This document shows positions 7,807-16,453 of a stretch of 64,000 nucleotides of DNA, in pieces. Below the pieces are notes generated by a model. That model had not been told where the DNA came from, ran no database searches, and saw only the letters and a list, made by a program, of their open reading frames with translations. A program made the position numbers and the translations under genes. Position 1 is the first letter of the stretch. Every line of letters starts with the position of its first letter. The stretch is taken from NCBI RefSeq assembly GCF_036010325.1, contig NZ_CP108549.1, positions 7,378,001 to 7,442,000 of the forward strand, written 5' to 3'. The stretch comes from Streptomyces sp. NBC_01210 (GTDB taxonomy: Bacteria > Actinomycetota > Actinomycetes > Streptomycetales > Streptomycetaceae).

Positions 7807-9080
7807 GCCATCGGTCCGACGAGCAGCCATTGCCACGAGTCCTTTCCGAACACGTTCTGTTCGCCGCCCGTCGAGCCGATCTCGACAGGCGTTCCGTCCG
7901 GGCCGACGGCGGTGCCGGTCTCCGGGTCGTACGGGGTGATGTACGCGGCAGGGTCCGCTCCGCCGGTGCTGCCGTGTCCCGAGGGGCCGGGGGCGTTCTG
8001 GGCGCCGCGGACCGATGTGCCGCCGCCGCGAGCGGTACAGCGCGCGCCGGTGTTCGCGGGCCGCTCGCCGGTGTCCGAGGGGTCGCGCCGCTGTGTGCCG
8101 TAACCCTGTCGGCACGGCGGTGGATCGTCGGCGCCCGCGACCATGCCGAAGTGGGTGGTGCCGTCGCCGGGGATCACGGTGTAGCTGCCGGCGACCACCA
8201 GCGGGAAGGTGACCAGGGCCTGCTCGACGCCGGGCAGCCGGGCCACCGTGATCTGGCCGCCGCTGATCAGATTGCCCAGCAGGACCGGTAGATGGGGCCG
8301 GTTGGTCCGGAGCAGCGAGTTCACCTCCTGTGCGGCGGGGGCGCCGGAGCCGATGACTCTGCGGAGGTCACCGTCACTCGCCTTCATTTGGCCCGTGAGA
8401 TCGGCCAGGTCGCGTGAGAACGACTTGATGGCCGAGCCTTGATCGGCCTGTGTCTTGAGGACTTTCCGCGAGTCCTCGATCAGCGCGATCGTCTGCGGCA
8501 GCGAGCCGGACGCCGACTCGACGAGCTCGTTGCCCGAGTCCACGAGCCGGCTCAGGTGCGGGCCCGTCCCGGCGAACGCCTTGCCCAGCTCGTCGATGGT
8601 GATCTGCAGATCCTTCCTGCCCACCGAGTTGACCAGCCGGTCCAGGCTGAGGACCAGATCCGATGTGGGCAGCGGTACCCGCGTATCGCGGCGGGCGATG
8701 GCGCTGCCGTCCCGCAGATAGGGGCCGCCGGAGGCGCGCGGCTGCAGATCCACGTACTGCTCGCCGACTGCCGAACGGTTCGCCACGACGGCCAGGCTGT
8801 CCGCCGGGATCCGCGACGCGTCCTCGATGTCCAGTGCCACGGACACTCCGCCGGAGCCGGTCAGCCGAAGTTCGCCGACGCGGCCCACCGGCACCCCGCG
8901 ATAGGTGACTTCGGCGCCCGGGAAGACGCCCCCGGAATCGACGAAGTCGGCACGCACGGTGTAGGCACGGTCGAGAAGGCTGTCGCCCAGCCCGGTGTAC
9001 TGGGCGCCGACATACGAGACGCCGACGGCAGTGACGGTGGCGAAGGCGAGCAGCTGGGCCTTGACCGTAGGTGTGATCAC
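7803..9080 (-). CDS. mceF: MceF-type MCE-domain protein
   Basis: 425 residues from GTG 9080, which overlaps the mceE stop (GTGA). The longer open frame to 9194 lies inside mceE and is rejected. There is a single N-terminal membrane anchor (AQLLAFATVTAVGVSYVGA), then the MCE domain (YTVRADFVDSGGVFPGAEVTYRGVPVGRVGELRL), then a long helical coiled segment (DRLVNSVGRKDLQITIDELGKAF onward) and a Gly/Pro-rich tail. MCE proteins form hexamers that carry lipids or sterols across the envelope to the YrbE permease. The sixth MCE protein of the set. Confidence 0.93.
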   Translation of the reverse strand: MITPTVKAQLLAFATVTAVGVSYVGAQYTGLGDSLLDRAYTVRADFVDSGGVFPGAEVTYRGVPVGRVGELRLTGSGGVSVALDIEDASRIPADSLAVVANRSAVGEQYVDLQPRASGGPYLRDGSAIARRDTRVPLPTSDLVLSLDRLVNSVGRKDLQITIDELGKAFAGTGPHLSRLVDSGNELVESASGSLPQTIALIEDSRKVLKTQADQGSAIKSFSRDLADLTGQMKASDGDLRRVIGSGAPAAQEVNSLLRTNRPHLPVLLGNLISGGQITVARLPGVEQALVTFPLVVAGSYTVIPGDGTTHFGMVAGADDPPPCRQGYGTQRRDPSDTGERPANTGARCTARGGGTSVRGAQNAPGPSGHGSTGGADPAAYITPYDPETGTAVGPDGTPVEIGSTGGEQNVFGKDSWQWLLVGPMA

Positions 9081-10357
9081 AGTTGCATCCCCTTCAGCAT
9101 GAGCTCGGCGAGGGCGAGATCGACCCCGGCCGGGTAGCGGTTGCCGTTCCCGTCTCCGTACGCGGCATAGCTGCTGGTGCACACCGGCGGGCACAGCGGG
9201 TCGCCGCCGCCCGAGGGGCCCGAGGGCGCCGAGGGGGCGCGGGGCGTCCTGGGCAGTCCGGGCGCGTCCGGCAGCGAGGTGGGCAGGGGGAGACCGGGGA
9301 TCTCCGGGACCTTCGGGAGTTCGGGCTTCGCCGGGTCGCCCGGCTTCTTGGGCTTGTCGGCGAGATTCCCGTAGATACTGGCCAGATCGAGATCGGCGGT
9401 GATCTTGAGATTGACGTAGTCGCCCTTGATGGCATCCGAGACATTGCGCGGGAACGGATACGTCGTCAGCAGTTCCAGGGAGTTGGGCAGATCGCTGCCC
9501 GCCTTGTTCAGCTGCTCCAGAATCGGCCGCAGACTCCGCAGGTTGGCGACCACGTCGTCCCGCGAGGCATTGACCACCTTGGTGCCCGTCACTCCGAGTT
9601 TCGACAACGAGGTGAGCATCCGGGTCAGATTGCGGCGCTGGCCGTCCAGCACCTTCAGGGCCGGCGGCAGGGTGTCGACGGCCAGGGCGATCGTCTTCTT
9701 CTCACCGCCGAGTCGGGCGGCCAGCCGGTCGATGCCCTTGAGCGCGCGGATGATCTCCGCGCGTTGGCTGTCCAGGCCGGCGAGGAAGGTGTCCAGCTCG
9801 GTGAGCAGGGACTTGACCCGGTTCTCCCGGCCCTCGAGTGCCTTGTTCAATTCCGTGGTGATGGTCTTGAGCTGGGCCACCCCGCCACCGTTGAGCAGCG
9901 CCGACAGCGCCGACAGCACCTCTTCGATCTCCGGGTTGCGGCCGCTGCGGGACAGCGGGATCCGGTCGCCGTCGGCGAGCCTGCCGGCCGGCGAGGTGCC
10001 GGTTGGGGCGGACAGCGCCACGTACTTCTCGCCCAGCATGCTTGTCTGCCGCAGTTCGGCGATCGCGTTCCCGGGCAGCTTCACCGAGTCGGCGACCCGC
10101 AGCCGGACCCGGGCGTGCCAGCCGACCAGCTCCACCTTCTCGACGCTGCCCACCGTGACGTTGTTGACCTTCACGGCCGACTGCGGCACCAGATCGAGGA
10201 CGTCCCTGAACTCGACCGTGACCCGGTAGGCGTTGCCGTCGGCGGCTGCGCCCCCAGGCAGTTGGACGTCGTACAGGCCGTTGAACTCGCAGCCGGTGAG
10301 CAGCACCGAACCGACAGCCGCCCACGCGGCCACCACGGTCTTGCGCCGTACGCTCAT
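9077..10357 (-). CDS. mceE: MceE-type MCE lipoprotein
   Basis: 426 residues starting at ATG 10357, overlapping the mceD stop by ATGA. A very long open frame extends to 11674 but is the antisense-free shadow of mceD and is not the gene. The signal peptide ends in a lipobox (VGSVLLTGC; Cys near residue 22), marking the usual MceE lipoprotein. The MCE domain follows (YRVTVEFRDVLDLVPQSAVKVNNVTVGSVEKVEL), then helical repeats (RRNLTRMLTSLSKLGVTG). The tail is Pro-rich, with PxLPxxPxLP-type repeats from about residue 345 and a Cys pair (LCPPVCTSSY). Confidence 0.94.
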   Translation of the reverse strand: MSVRRKTVVAAWAAVGSVLLTGCEFNGLYDVQLPGGAAADGNAYRVTVEFRDVLDLVPQSAVKVNNVTVGSVEKVELVGWHARVRLRVADSVKLPGNAIAELRQTSMLGEKYVALSAPTGTSPAGRLADGDRIPLSRSGRNPEIEEVLSALSALLNGGGVAQLKTITTELNKALEGRENRVKSLLTELDTFLAGLDSQRAEIIRALKGIDRLAARLGGEKKTIALAVDTLPPALKVLDGQRRNLTRMLTSLSKLGVTGTKVVNASRDDVVANLRSLRPILEQLNKAGSDLPNSLELLTTYPFPRNVSDAIKGDYVNLKITADLDLASIYGNLADKPKKPGDPAKPELPKVPEIPGLPLPTSLPDAPGLPRTPRAPSAPSGPSGGGDPLCPPVCTSSYAAYGDGNGNRYPAGVDLALAELMLKGMQL

Positions 10358-11568
10358 GCTCGGGCCTCCAGGATTCCGCCGAGCGTCCTGTCGACCGAAC
10401 CCGTGCCCGACACCGGCTTGGCCGACGGCAGTTCCGGCAGGGAGTCGAACAGCTTCGTCAGTTCTCCGCAGTCGGGGTTCTTCCCTCCGGCGTCTCCGGT
10501 CGTCTTGAGCAGGGAGCACAGCAGCGCGGCCGGGTCCTGCGGGGTGTCCGGATTGTTGCGGGTGTCCAGGGTGCCGGAGGACGGGTTGTAGGCGTTCTGC
10601 AGATTCGAAATGCCGGTGGGTGCGACCTCCATCAGCTCCGCGAGCGCGGCGCGCTGGGTGACCAGCACCTTGGTGACCTTGCTGAGGCCCTTCACATCCG
10701 CTGTCAGCGCCTTCTTGTTCTTCTTCACGAAGTCGGCCACGTCCGCGAGTGCCGGCCCCAGATTCCGCAGCGCGGCCGCGAGGTCCTTGCGTTCCCCGGA
10801 GAGCTGGTCGGCCACCTTGGCGAGGCTGTCGTTGAACGACCGGACACTGGTGTCGTCGGACGCCAGCGCGGCGGTGAACACCTGCAGATTCCGGATGGTG
10901 CCGAACAGGTCCTTCCGGCCGTCGGACAGTGTGGTGACCGCCAGCGACAGGTCCTCGACCGTCTGGTTCAGCTGCTGACCCTGGCCCTGGAGGTTGTCCG
11001 CGCTCACGCCGAGCAGCCGGGCCAGTGAACCGTCCGCGTTCGCGCCGCGCGGGCCGAATGCCTCGGCCGTCGTATGCAGGCTGTCGAAGATACGGTCCAG
11101 TTCGACCGGCACGGCCGTGCGGCTCTCGGGGATGACAGCGCCGTCGCGCATGGCCGGCCCCTTCCGGTACACCGGGAGCAGCTGGACGTAACGGTCGCTG
11201 ACGACCGAGGAGTTGATGATGGCCGCCTGGGCATCCGCCGGGATCCTGCGCCCGGACTCGTACTCCAGCTCCACCCGCACCCGCTTCCCCTCCGGCGTGA
11301 TCTTCTTGACCTCGCCGATACGGACACCGAGCACCCGTACGTCCGAGCCGGGATAGATGCCGACGGTGCGCGGGAAGTACGCCGTGACACGGACCGGCGA
11401 CGATCGTGGCCAGAGCACGACCGCCGTGCCGGCGACGAGTGCCAGCGCGACGCCGAGCGCCACGCAGCGCGCAAGACGCCCCTTCGGCACGAGCCCCTTC
11501 GGCACGAGCCTCTTCGGCACGAGCCTCTTCGGCAGGAAGCGCCCCTTCGGCAGGAAGCGGCCGTTCAT
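10354..11568 (-). CDS. mceD: MceD-type MCE-domain protein
   Basis: 404 residues from ATG 11568, whose ATGA overlaps the mceC stop. The cytoplasmic N-terminus is made of basic repeats (GRFLPKGRFLPKRLVPKRLVPKG), encoded by five tandem DNA repeats. A transmembrane anchor follows (LARCVALGVALALVAGTAVVLW), then the MCE domain (VTAYFPRTVGIYPGSDVRVLGVRIGEVKKI) and the helical needle-forming region. The C-terminus carries a Cys pair (ALLCSLLK, NPDCGEL). Partner of the other five MCE proteins. Confidence 0.93.
   Translation of the reverse strand: MNGRFLPKGRFLPKRLVPKRLVPKGLVPKGRLARCVALGVALALVAGTAVVLWPRSSPVRVTAYFPRTVGIYPGSDVRVLGVRIGEVKKITPEGKRVRVELEYESGRRIPADAQAAIINSSVVSDRYVQLLPVYRKGPAMRDGAVIPESRTAVPVELDRIFDSLHTTAEAFGPRGANADGSLARLLGVSADNLQGQGQQLNQTVEDLSLAVTTLSDGRKDLFGTIRNLQVFTAALASDDTSVRSFNDSLAKVADQLSGERKDLAAALRNLGPALADVADFVKKNKKALTADVKGLSKVTKVLVTQRAALAELMEVAPTGISNLQNAYNPSSGTLDTRNNPDTPQDPAALLCSLLKTTGDAGGKNPDCGELTKLFDSLPELPSAKPVSGTGSVDRTLGGILEARA
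11479..11559. repeat. Tandem repeats encoding the basic N-terminus of MceD
   Basis: Three 15-bp units (CCCCTTCGGCACGAG, twice, then CCTCTTCGGCACGAG) at 11479-11523 are followed by two 18-bp units (CCTCTTCGGCAGGAAGCG, CCCCTTCGGCAGGAAGCG) at 11524-11559. In the minus frame they encode (K/R)(G/R)(L/F)(V/L)P units. Copy number is likely to vary by slippage. Confidence 0.9.
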
Positions 11569-12548
11569 CGTGAGCCTCCAGTCCGCGGAGCCACCGGAGT
11601 GGGTGCGACCAGGTTCTGGATGTAGCTGTCGAACCAACGGCCGTTGCCGAGGGTGTTCGTGAAGACGCGCACATAGGGAGCGAGCAGCTTGACGCTCCGG
11701 TCGAGGCTCGCCTGATTGCGTTCGAGCATGGTGACCACCGAGTTCAGGCCCTTGAGCGCCGGGCCGATCTCCTTGCGGTTGTCCGCGACCAGGCCGGAGA
11801 GCTGGATACCGAGCGCGGCCGAGCTCTTGAGCAGCGAGTGGATCGCCACCCGCCGCCTGGAGATCTCCTTGAACAGCTTGTCGCCGTCCTTGATCAGAAC
11901 GCCGAGGTCGCCGGAGCGGTCGGAGAGCACTCCGGTGACTCCGTTGGCGTGGTCGAGGAGTTCACGCAGGGCCTGGTCGCGCGAGGCCACCGTCCGGGAG
12001 ATCTTCGAGAGACCTTTGACGGACGCCCGGACCTCGGAGGGCGAGTCCTCGAAGGTGGTGGAGATGGTGTCCAGGGCGGTCGCCAGCCGGGCCGTGTCGA
12101 CCTTCTCCGTGGTCGTCGTCAGATCGCTGAATGCGGCCACGACGTCGTACGCCGGTACCGTCCGGTTCAGCGGGATCTCGCTGCCCGGCCGCAGTTGGCC
12201 CGTCCCCTTCGGCTGCAGTGCGAGGTACTTCGCGCCCAGGATCGTCTTGATCCGGATGGCCGCTCCGGTCCTGGTGCCGAATTCCGGGTCGCCCTTGACC
12301 CGGAAGGTCACCTTCACATGGTCGCCGTCCAGATCGACCTCGTCGACCTTGCCGACCTTGACCCCGGCGATCCTCACCTCGTCGCCGGGCTTGAGCCCGC
12401 CCGCTTCGGAGAAGGCCGCGGTGTACGTGTCACCGTTGCCGATCACCGGGAGGCTGTCGGCATTGAACGCGGCCGCGGCCAGCAGCGCGAGCGTGGCGAC
12501 ACCGACGGCCCCGATCACCACGGGATTGCGCTCACGGAAGGGAATCAT
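11565..12548 (-). CDS. mceC: MceC-type MCE-domain protein
   Basis: 327 residues from ATG 12548, overlapping the mceB stop by ATGA; a GTG six bases upstream is possible but breaks the coupling pattern. Membrane anchor NPVVIGAVGVATLALLAAAAF near residues 8-28, MCE domain (YTAAFSEAGGLKPGDEVRIAGVKVGKVDEVDL) and the conserved ILGAKYLALQP, then helical repeats. Third of six MCE proteins. Confidence 0.93.
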   Translation of the reverse strand: MIPFRERNPVVIGAVGVATLALLAAAAFNADSLPVIGNGDTYTAAFSEAGGLKPGDEVRIAGVKVGKVDEVDLDGDHVKVTFRVKGDPEFGTRTGAAIRIKTILGAKYLALQPKGTGQLRPGSEIPLNRTVPAYDVVAAFSDLTTTTEKVDTARLATALDTISTTFEDSPSEVRASVKGLSKISRTVASRDQALRELLDHANGVTGVLSDRSGDLGVLIKDGDKLFKEISRRRVAIHSLLKSSAALGIQLSGLVADNRKEIGPALKGLNSVVTMLERNQASLDRSVKLLAPYVRVFTNTLGNGRWFDSYIQNLVAPTPVAPRTGGSR

Positions 12549-13579
12549 GAGCACCTCGCCCGGGCGACGTGAAGCTCTGGAGTGATGACCTGCCTCGTCT
12601 TCGGCAGCACGATCCGGCCGTCGAAGTCACAGAGGTAGAAGTTGAACCAGGAGCCGTACGAGGCCGTCCCTGTCAGCTTGTTGAGCTTGCTCGGCAGCCG
12701 CTTCAGCACGCCCTCCACGGTCTTCTCGTTGTCGTTCAGCGTTCCGGTGAGGTCTCTCAGCCCGGCGATGTCGTCCCGCAACGGCGGACGGGCGTCCTCG
12801 AGCAGCCCTGAGGTGGCGTCGGTCAGGGCACCGATGTTCACCAGCGATTCGCCGATGGGCTTGCGGTCGGCGGACAGCCCGGATATCACCCGCTGCAACT
12901 GCTTGAGCAGGGCGGAAAAGCGGGCGCCGCGCTTGTCCACGGTCTTCAGCACCTCGTTGAGGTTGTCGATCACGGACCCGATCAGCTTGTCGCGGCCGGC
13001 GAGTGTGGTGGTCAGCGACGCCGTGTGGGCGAGCAGGCTGTTGACCGTCCCGCCCTCGCCCTGCAGGGTCTTGATGATCTCGGTGGCGAGCTGGTTGACG
13101 TCCTTCGGGCTCAGTGCCGCGAACAGCGGCTTGAAACCGCCGAGCAGCGCATTGAGATCGAGTGCGGGCTGGGTCCTGGACAGCGGGATCCGGCCGCCGG
13201 GCTTCAGCCGCGCACCGCTGCCGGCACCTTCCGTCAGCGCGATGTACCGCTGCCCCACCAGGCTCCGGTAGCGGATGACGGCGCCCGTGGTGGTGAGCAG
13301 CGGGCGGTCGTCGGTGACGCTGAAGGTCACCTCGGCCAGCGTCCGGTCCTTGATCTTCACCTCCTGGACCTCACCGACCCGCACTCCGGCCACCCTGATG
13401 TCGTCGCCCTCCTCCAGGCTGGTGACATCGCTGAAGACCGCGCGGTACGTGTGCTCGGGGGCGAAGGAGATATTGACGATCGTCGCCGCGAGCAGCGTCG
13501 TCGCCAGTACGGTCACCACGGCGAAGAGAATGAACTTGACCAGCGGTGCAGCGGTGTCTGTGGCTCGGCTCACCTTCAT
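12545..13579 (-). CDS. mceB: MceB-type MCE-domain protein
   Basis: 344 residues; the start overlaps the mceA stop by ATGA. Anchor LVKFILFAVVTVLATTLLAAT near residues 13-33, MCE domain (YRAVFSDVTSLEEGDDIRVAGVRVGEVQEV) followed by SLVGQRYIALTEG. The C-terminus ends in the short Cys-containing module typical of MceB (WFNFYLCDFDGRIVLP and a terminal ARCS). Confidence 0.93.
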   Translation of the reverse strand: MKVSRATDTAAPLVKFILFAVVTVLATTLLAATIVNISFAPEHTYRAVFSDVTSLEEGDDIRVAGVRVGEVQEVKIKDRTLAEVTFSVTDDRPLLTTTGAVIRYRSLVGQRYIALTEGAGSGARLKPGGRIPLSRTQPALDLNALLGGFKPLFAALSPKDVNQLATEIIKTLQGEGGTVNSLLAHTASLTTTLAGRDKLIGSVIDNLNEVLKTVDKRGARFSALLKQLQRVISGLSADRKPIGESLVNIGALTDATSGLLEDARPPLRDDIAGLRDLTGTLNDNEKTVEGVLKRLPSKLNKLTGTASYGSWFNFYLCDFDGRIVLPKTRQVITPELHVARARCS

Positions 13580-14847
13580 GCGACACTCACCGCCGTTCCG
13601 CGTGCCATCGGGCCGAACAGCAGCGTGGCGACCGCCGGCACCCGGTCGGCGGGAACGCCCATGACCGGGGCCACCAGCGAGCCGATGGCCCGCTGCTCGG
13701 CCTCCGTGGCGGACACATTGGCCCCGCCGGGCAGTGCACCGCCCGAGTGCGTCCCCGACGTACCGTCATTGAGCTTGACGTCCGGTGCGGGCACTTGGGG
13801 GTGGGGCAGACCTCTGCAATCGGGTCCTGAGCGCTCTGCATAGCGCGGTTCCTCGCCGGGTCGGTACGCGGATCGTGGGCGGACGAATTCGAGCGTGATG
13901 CGCATCTCCCCGCCCCTGAAGGCCTTCTCCGATGCGGCCTCCTGCCGCACCAGGCCGTCGAGGAGACAGGGGTACTCCGGCGCGTAGCGGGCGAACAGCG
14001 CCAGCGTGGGGCGGGATACGCGGCCGAGAGTGATCAGCCGGTTGCCGTTCTCGTCGAGGAAAGCGTCGGCGGTACCGGCGGTGGTGGCGGTCGCCGTGAG
14101 CGCCGAGGCCAGTTGGTCCTGCTTCTCGACGAGGGTGCGGCTCGTGGTGACGGAGTTCCGCAGGACGCGCATCAGATCGGGCGCCGCGTCGCCGTACACC
14201 TCGGCCACATCGGCGAACCGTGAGATGTCTTCCTTGAGGGACGGCATATGCGGATTGAGCTTGCTCAGATAGCCCTCCAGACGGCTGAGGTTGGCGCCGA
14301 TCCGGTCGCCCCGCCCTTCGAGAGCGGTGGAGAACGCGGAGAGCGTGGCGTTGAGATCCGCCGGCCGCACGGTCCGCAGCAGTGGCAGCAGATCGTTCAG
14401 CAGCTGCTGCACCTCGATACCGGCCTTGGTGCGGTCCTGCGTGATGACGTCCCCGGCGCGGATGTGCCGGGCCGAGGACCCCTGGGGCGGCATCAGATCG
14501 ACGAACTTCTCGCCGAACAGCGTCTTGGGCAGCAGCCGGGCCTGCACATCGGCCGGGATACGGGAGACGTGCTCCGGCTTGAGCGCGATGTCGAGCGTCG
14601 CCTTCTCACCGTCGGCCCGCACCTCCCGCACCTCGCCGACCAGCAGTCCGCGCAGTTTGACGTCGGCCCGTGGATCCAGCTGGTTGCCCAGGGTGTCGGC
14701 CTCCAGAGTGATCCGTACGACGGAGGTGAACGCCTGCTGATAGACGGCGACGGACAGCGACAGCAGGAGCGCGATGACGGCGATGAAGACGATGCCGTAC
14801 AGCCGCAGTCGCGCGCCGCGCGTCGGGACGAGTCCTGGAATGCGCAT
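13576..14847 (-). CDS. mceA: MceA-type MCE-domain protein
   Basis: 423 residues from ATG 14847, 5 bp after the yrbEB stop; a longer frame to 15060 runs into yrbEB and is rejected. Anchor LRLYGIVFIAVIALLLSLSVAVY, MCE domain (VRITLEADTLGNQLDPRADVKLRGLLVGEVREV), the LFGEKFVDLMPP strand and the helical region. The C-terminal Cys-containing segments (EYPCLLDGLVRQEA, GPDCRGLPHPQVP) match actinobacterial MceA. First MCE gene after the permease genes. Confidence 0.94.
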   Translation of the reverse strand: MRIPGLVPTRGARLRLYGIVFIAVIALLLSLSVAVYQQAFTSVVRITLEADTLGNQLDPRADVKLRGLLVGEVREVRADGEKATLDIALKPEHVSRIPADVQARLLPKTLFGEKFVDLMPPQGSSARHIRAGDVITQDRTKAGIEVQQLLNDLLPLLRTVRPADLNATLSAFSTALEGRGDRIGANLSRLEGYLSKLNPHMPSLKEDISRFADVAEVYGDAAPDLMRVLRNSVTTSRTLVEKQDQLASALTATATTAGTADAFLDENGNRLITLGRVSRPTLALFARYAPEYPCLLDGLVRQEAASEKAFRGGEMRITLEFVRPRSAYRPGEEPRYAERSGPDCRGLPHPQVPAPDVKLNDGTSGTHSGGALPGGANVSATEAEQRAIGSLVAPVMGVPADRVPAVATLLFGPMARGTAVSVA

Positions 14848-14852
14848 CGGCA

Positions 14853-15680
14853 CTACCCCGCAATCCGTACGGTCGTGTTGGCGCCCCAGATCGCCAGACT
14901 GAGGAAGAAGTCCAGAAGGTTGATGGCGACGATGGACGTCCGCACGGCACGGCCGACCGCGACCCCGACGCCTGCCGGGCCGCCGCTCGCGTAGTAGCCG
15001 TAGTAGCAGTGCACCAGGATGATCACGACGGCGAAGACGATCACCTTGCCGAAGGACCACAGCACGTCGACCGGCGGCAGATACTGCTGGAAGTAGTGGT
15101 CGTACGTGCCCGCGGACTGGCCGTAGTAGCCGGTGGTGATGGTGCGTGCGGCGAAGTACGAGGACAGCAGCCCGATCACGTACAGCGGGATGACGGCGAC
15201 GAAACCGGCGATCATCCGGGTGGTCACCAGGAACGGCAGCGAGGGAACGCCCATCACTTCGAGGGCATCGGTCTCCTCGCTGATCCGCATCGCGCCGAGC
15301 TGTGCGGTGAACCCGGCCCCGACCGTCGCGGACAGGGCGAGGCCGGCCACCAGCGGGGCGATCTCTCGGGTGTTGAAGTACGCCGACAGGAACGCCACGA
15401 AGTTGGAGGTGCCCAGCTGGTTGAGCGCCGCGTACCCCTGCAGGCCGACCTCGGTGCCGGTGAAGAAGGACAGGAAGGCGATGACGCCGACGGTGCCGCC
15501 GACCACGGCCAGCGCGCCGCGGCCGAAGCTCACTTCGGCCAGCAGACGCAGGATCTCCTTCTTGTAGCGGCGCAGGGTGCGGCCGGTCCAGGCCAGCGAG
15601 CGCCCGTAGAAGGACAGTTGGGTGCCGAGCTCCTCCAGGGAGCGGAGTGGAAGCCCCACGAATCGACTGATGAGCGCCAC
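14853..15680 (-). CDS. yrbEB: YrbE/MlaE-family permease B of the Mce transporter
   Basis: 275 residues from GTG 15680, 2 bp after the yrbEA stop; the upstream frame to 15884 is antisense-like Arg-rich sequence and is rejected. MlaE-type inner-membrane permease with about five helices. The conserved signature is APLVAGLALSATVGAGFTAQLGAMRISEETDALEVMGV, the loop that contacts the ATPase. It forms the membrane channel with YrbEA and receives lipid from the MCE hexamer. Confidence 0.95.
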   Translation of the reverse strand: MALISRFVGLPLRSLEELGTQLSFYGRSLAWTGRTLRRYKKEILRLLAEVSFGRGALAVVGGTVGVIAFLSFFTGTEVGLQGYAALNQLGTSNFVAFLSAYFNTREIAPLVAGLALSATVGAGFTAQLGAMRISEETDALEVMGVPSLPFLVTTRMIAGFVAVIPLYVIGLLSSYFAARTITTGYYGQSAGTYDHYFQQYLPPVDVLWSFGKVIVFAVVIILVHCYYGYYASGGPAGVGVAVGRAVRTSIVAINLLDFFLSLAIWGANTTVRIAG

Positions 15681-15682
15681 GG

Positions 15683-16453
15683 TCAGCCCCTCTGCGGAAC
15701 GATTTGGAAGTACACCGCGGTCATCACGAAGTTCGTCACGAAGAGCAACATGAAGGTGATCACCACCGACTGGTTCACCGCGTCGCCGACGCCCTTCGGG
15801 CCGCCCTTGGCGGTCAGGCCCTTGTACGAGGCGACGATGGCGGCGATGGCGCCGAACACCAGGGCCTTCAGCTCGGCCGCCCACAGATCCGACAGCTGGG
15901 CGAGGGTGGTGAAGGAGGCGAGATACGCACCCGGCGTGCCGTTCTGCAGGATGACGTTGAAGAAGTAGCCGCCGGCCACACCGACGACCGACACCAGTCC
16001 GTTGAGCAGCACCGCCACCACCATCGAGGCCAGCACCCTCGGCACGACCAGTCGGTGGATCGGGTCGATGCCCAGCACCTGCATCGCGTCGATCTCCTCG
16101 CGGATCTTGCGCGCCCCGAGGTCCGCGCAGATCGCCGTGCCTCCTGCCCCCGCGATCAGCAGTGCGGTGACGATCGGTGAGGCCTCCCGCAGTACCGCGA
16201 GCACCGAAGCCGCGCCCGAGAACGACTGGGCGCCGAGCTGCCGGGTCAGGCTGCCGATCTGCAGGGCGATGACCGCCCCGAAGGGGATGGAGACCAGCGC
16301 GGTGGGCAGGATCGTGACGCTCGCGATGAACCAGGCCTGCTGGATGAACTCGCGTATCTGGAACGGGCGCCTGGCCAGGGTCCGTACGACATCCAGGCCC
16401 ATCGCGAACAGGCTGCCCGTATGCCTGAGGGCTCCGGTGGGGGACAGGCTCAT
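15683..16453 (-). CDS. yrbEA: YrbE/MlaE-family permease A of the Mce transporter
   Basis: 256 residues; its ATG overlaps the ATPase stop by ATGA. MlaE signature ASPIVTALLIAGAGGTAICADLGARKIREEIDAMQVLGIDP, flanked by hydrophobic helices (VVAVLLNGLVSVVGVAGGYFF, FMLLFVTNFVMTAVYF). N-terminal amphipathic segment RPFQIREFIQQAWFIASV. Pairs with YrbEB. Confidence 0.95.
   Translation of the reverse strand: MSLSPTGALRHTGSLFAMGLDVVRTLARRPFQIREFIQQAWFIASVTILPTALVSIPFGAVIALQIGSLTRQLGAQSFSGAASVLAVLREASPIVTALLIAGAGGTAICADLGARKIREEIDAMQVLGIDPIHRLVVPRVLASMVVAVLLNGLVSVVGVAGGYFFNVILQNGTPGAYLASFTTLAQLSDLWAAELKALVFGAIAAIVASYKGLTAKGGPKGVGDAVNQSVVITFMLLFVTNFVMTAVYFQIVPQRG

Noticed and set aside
9077..11674. 865-codon open frame
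   Set aside because: Only its last 426 codons are real (mceE with lipobox); the first half is out-of-frame mceD.
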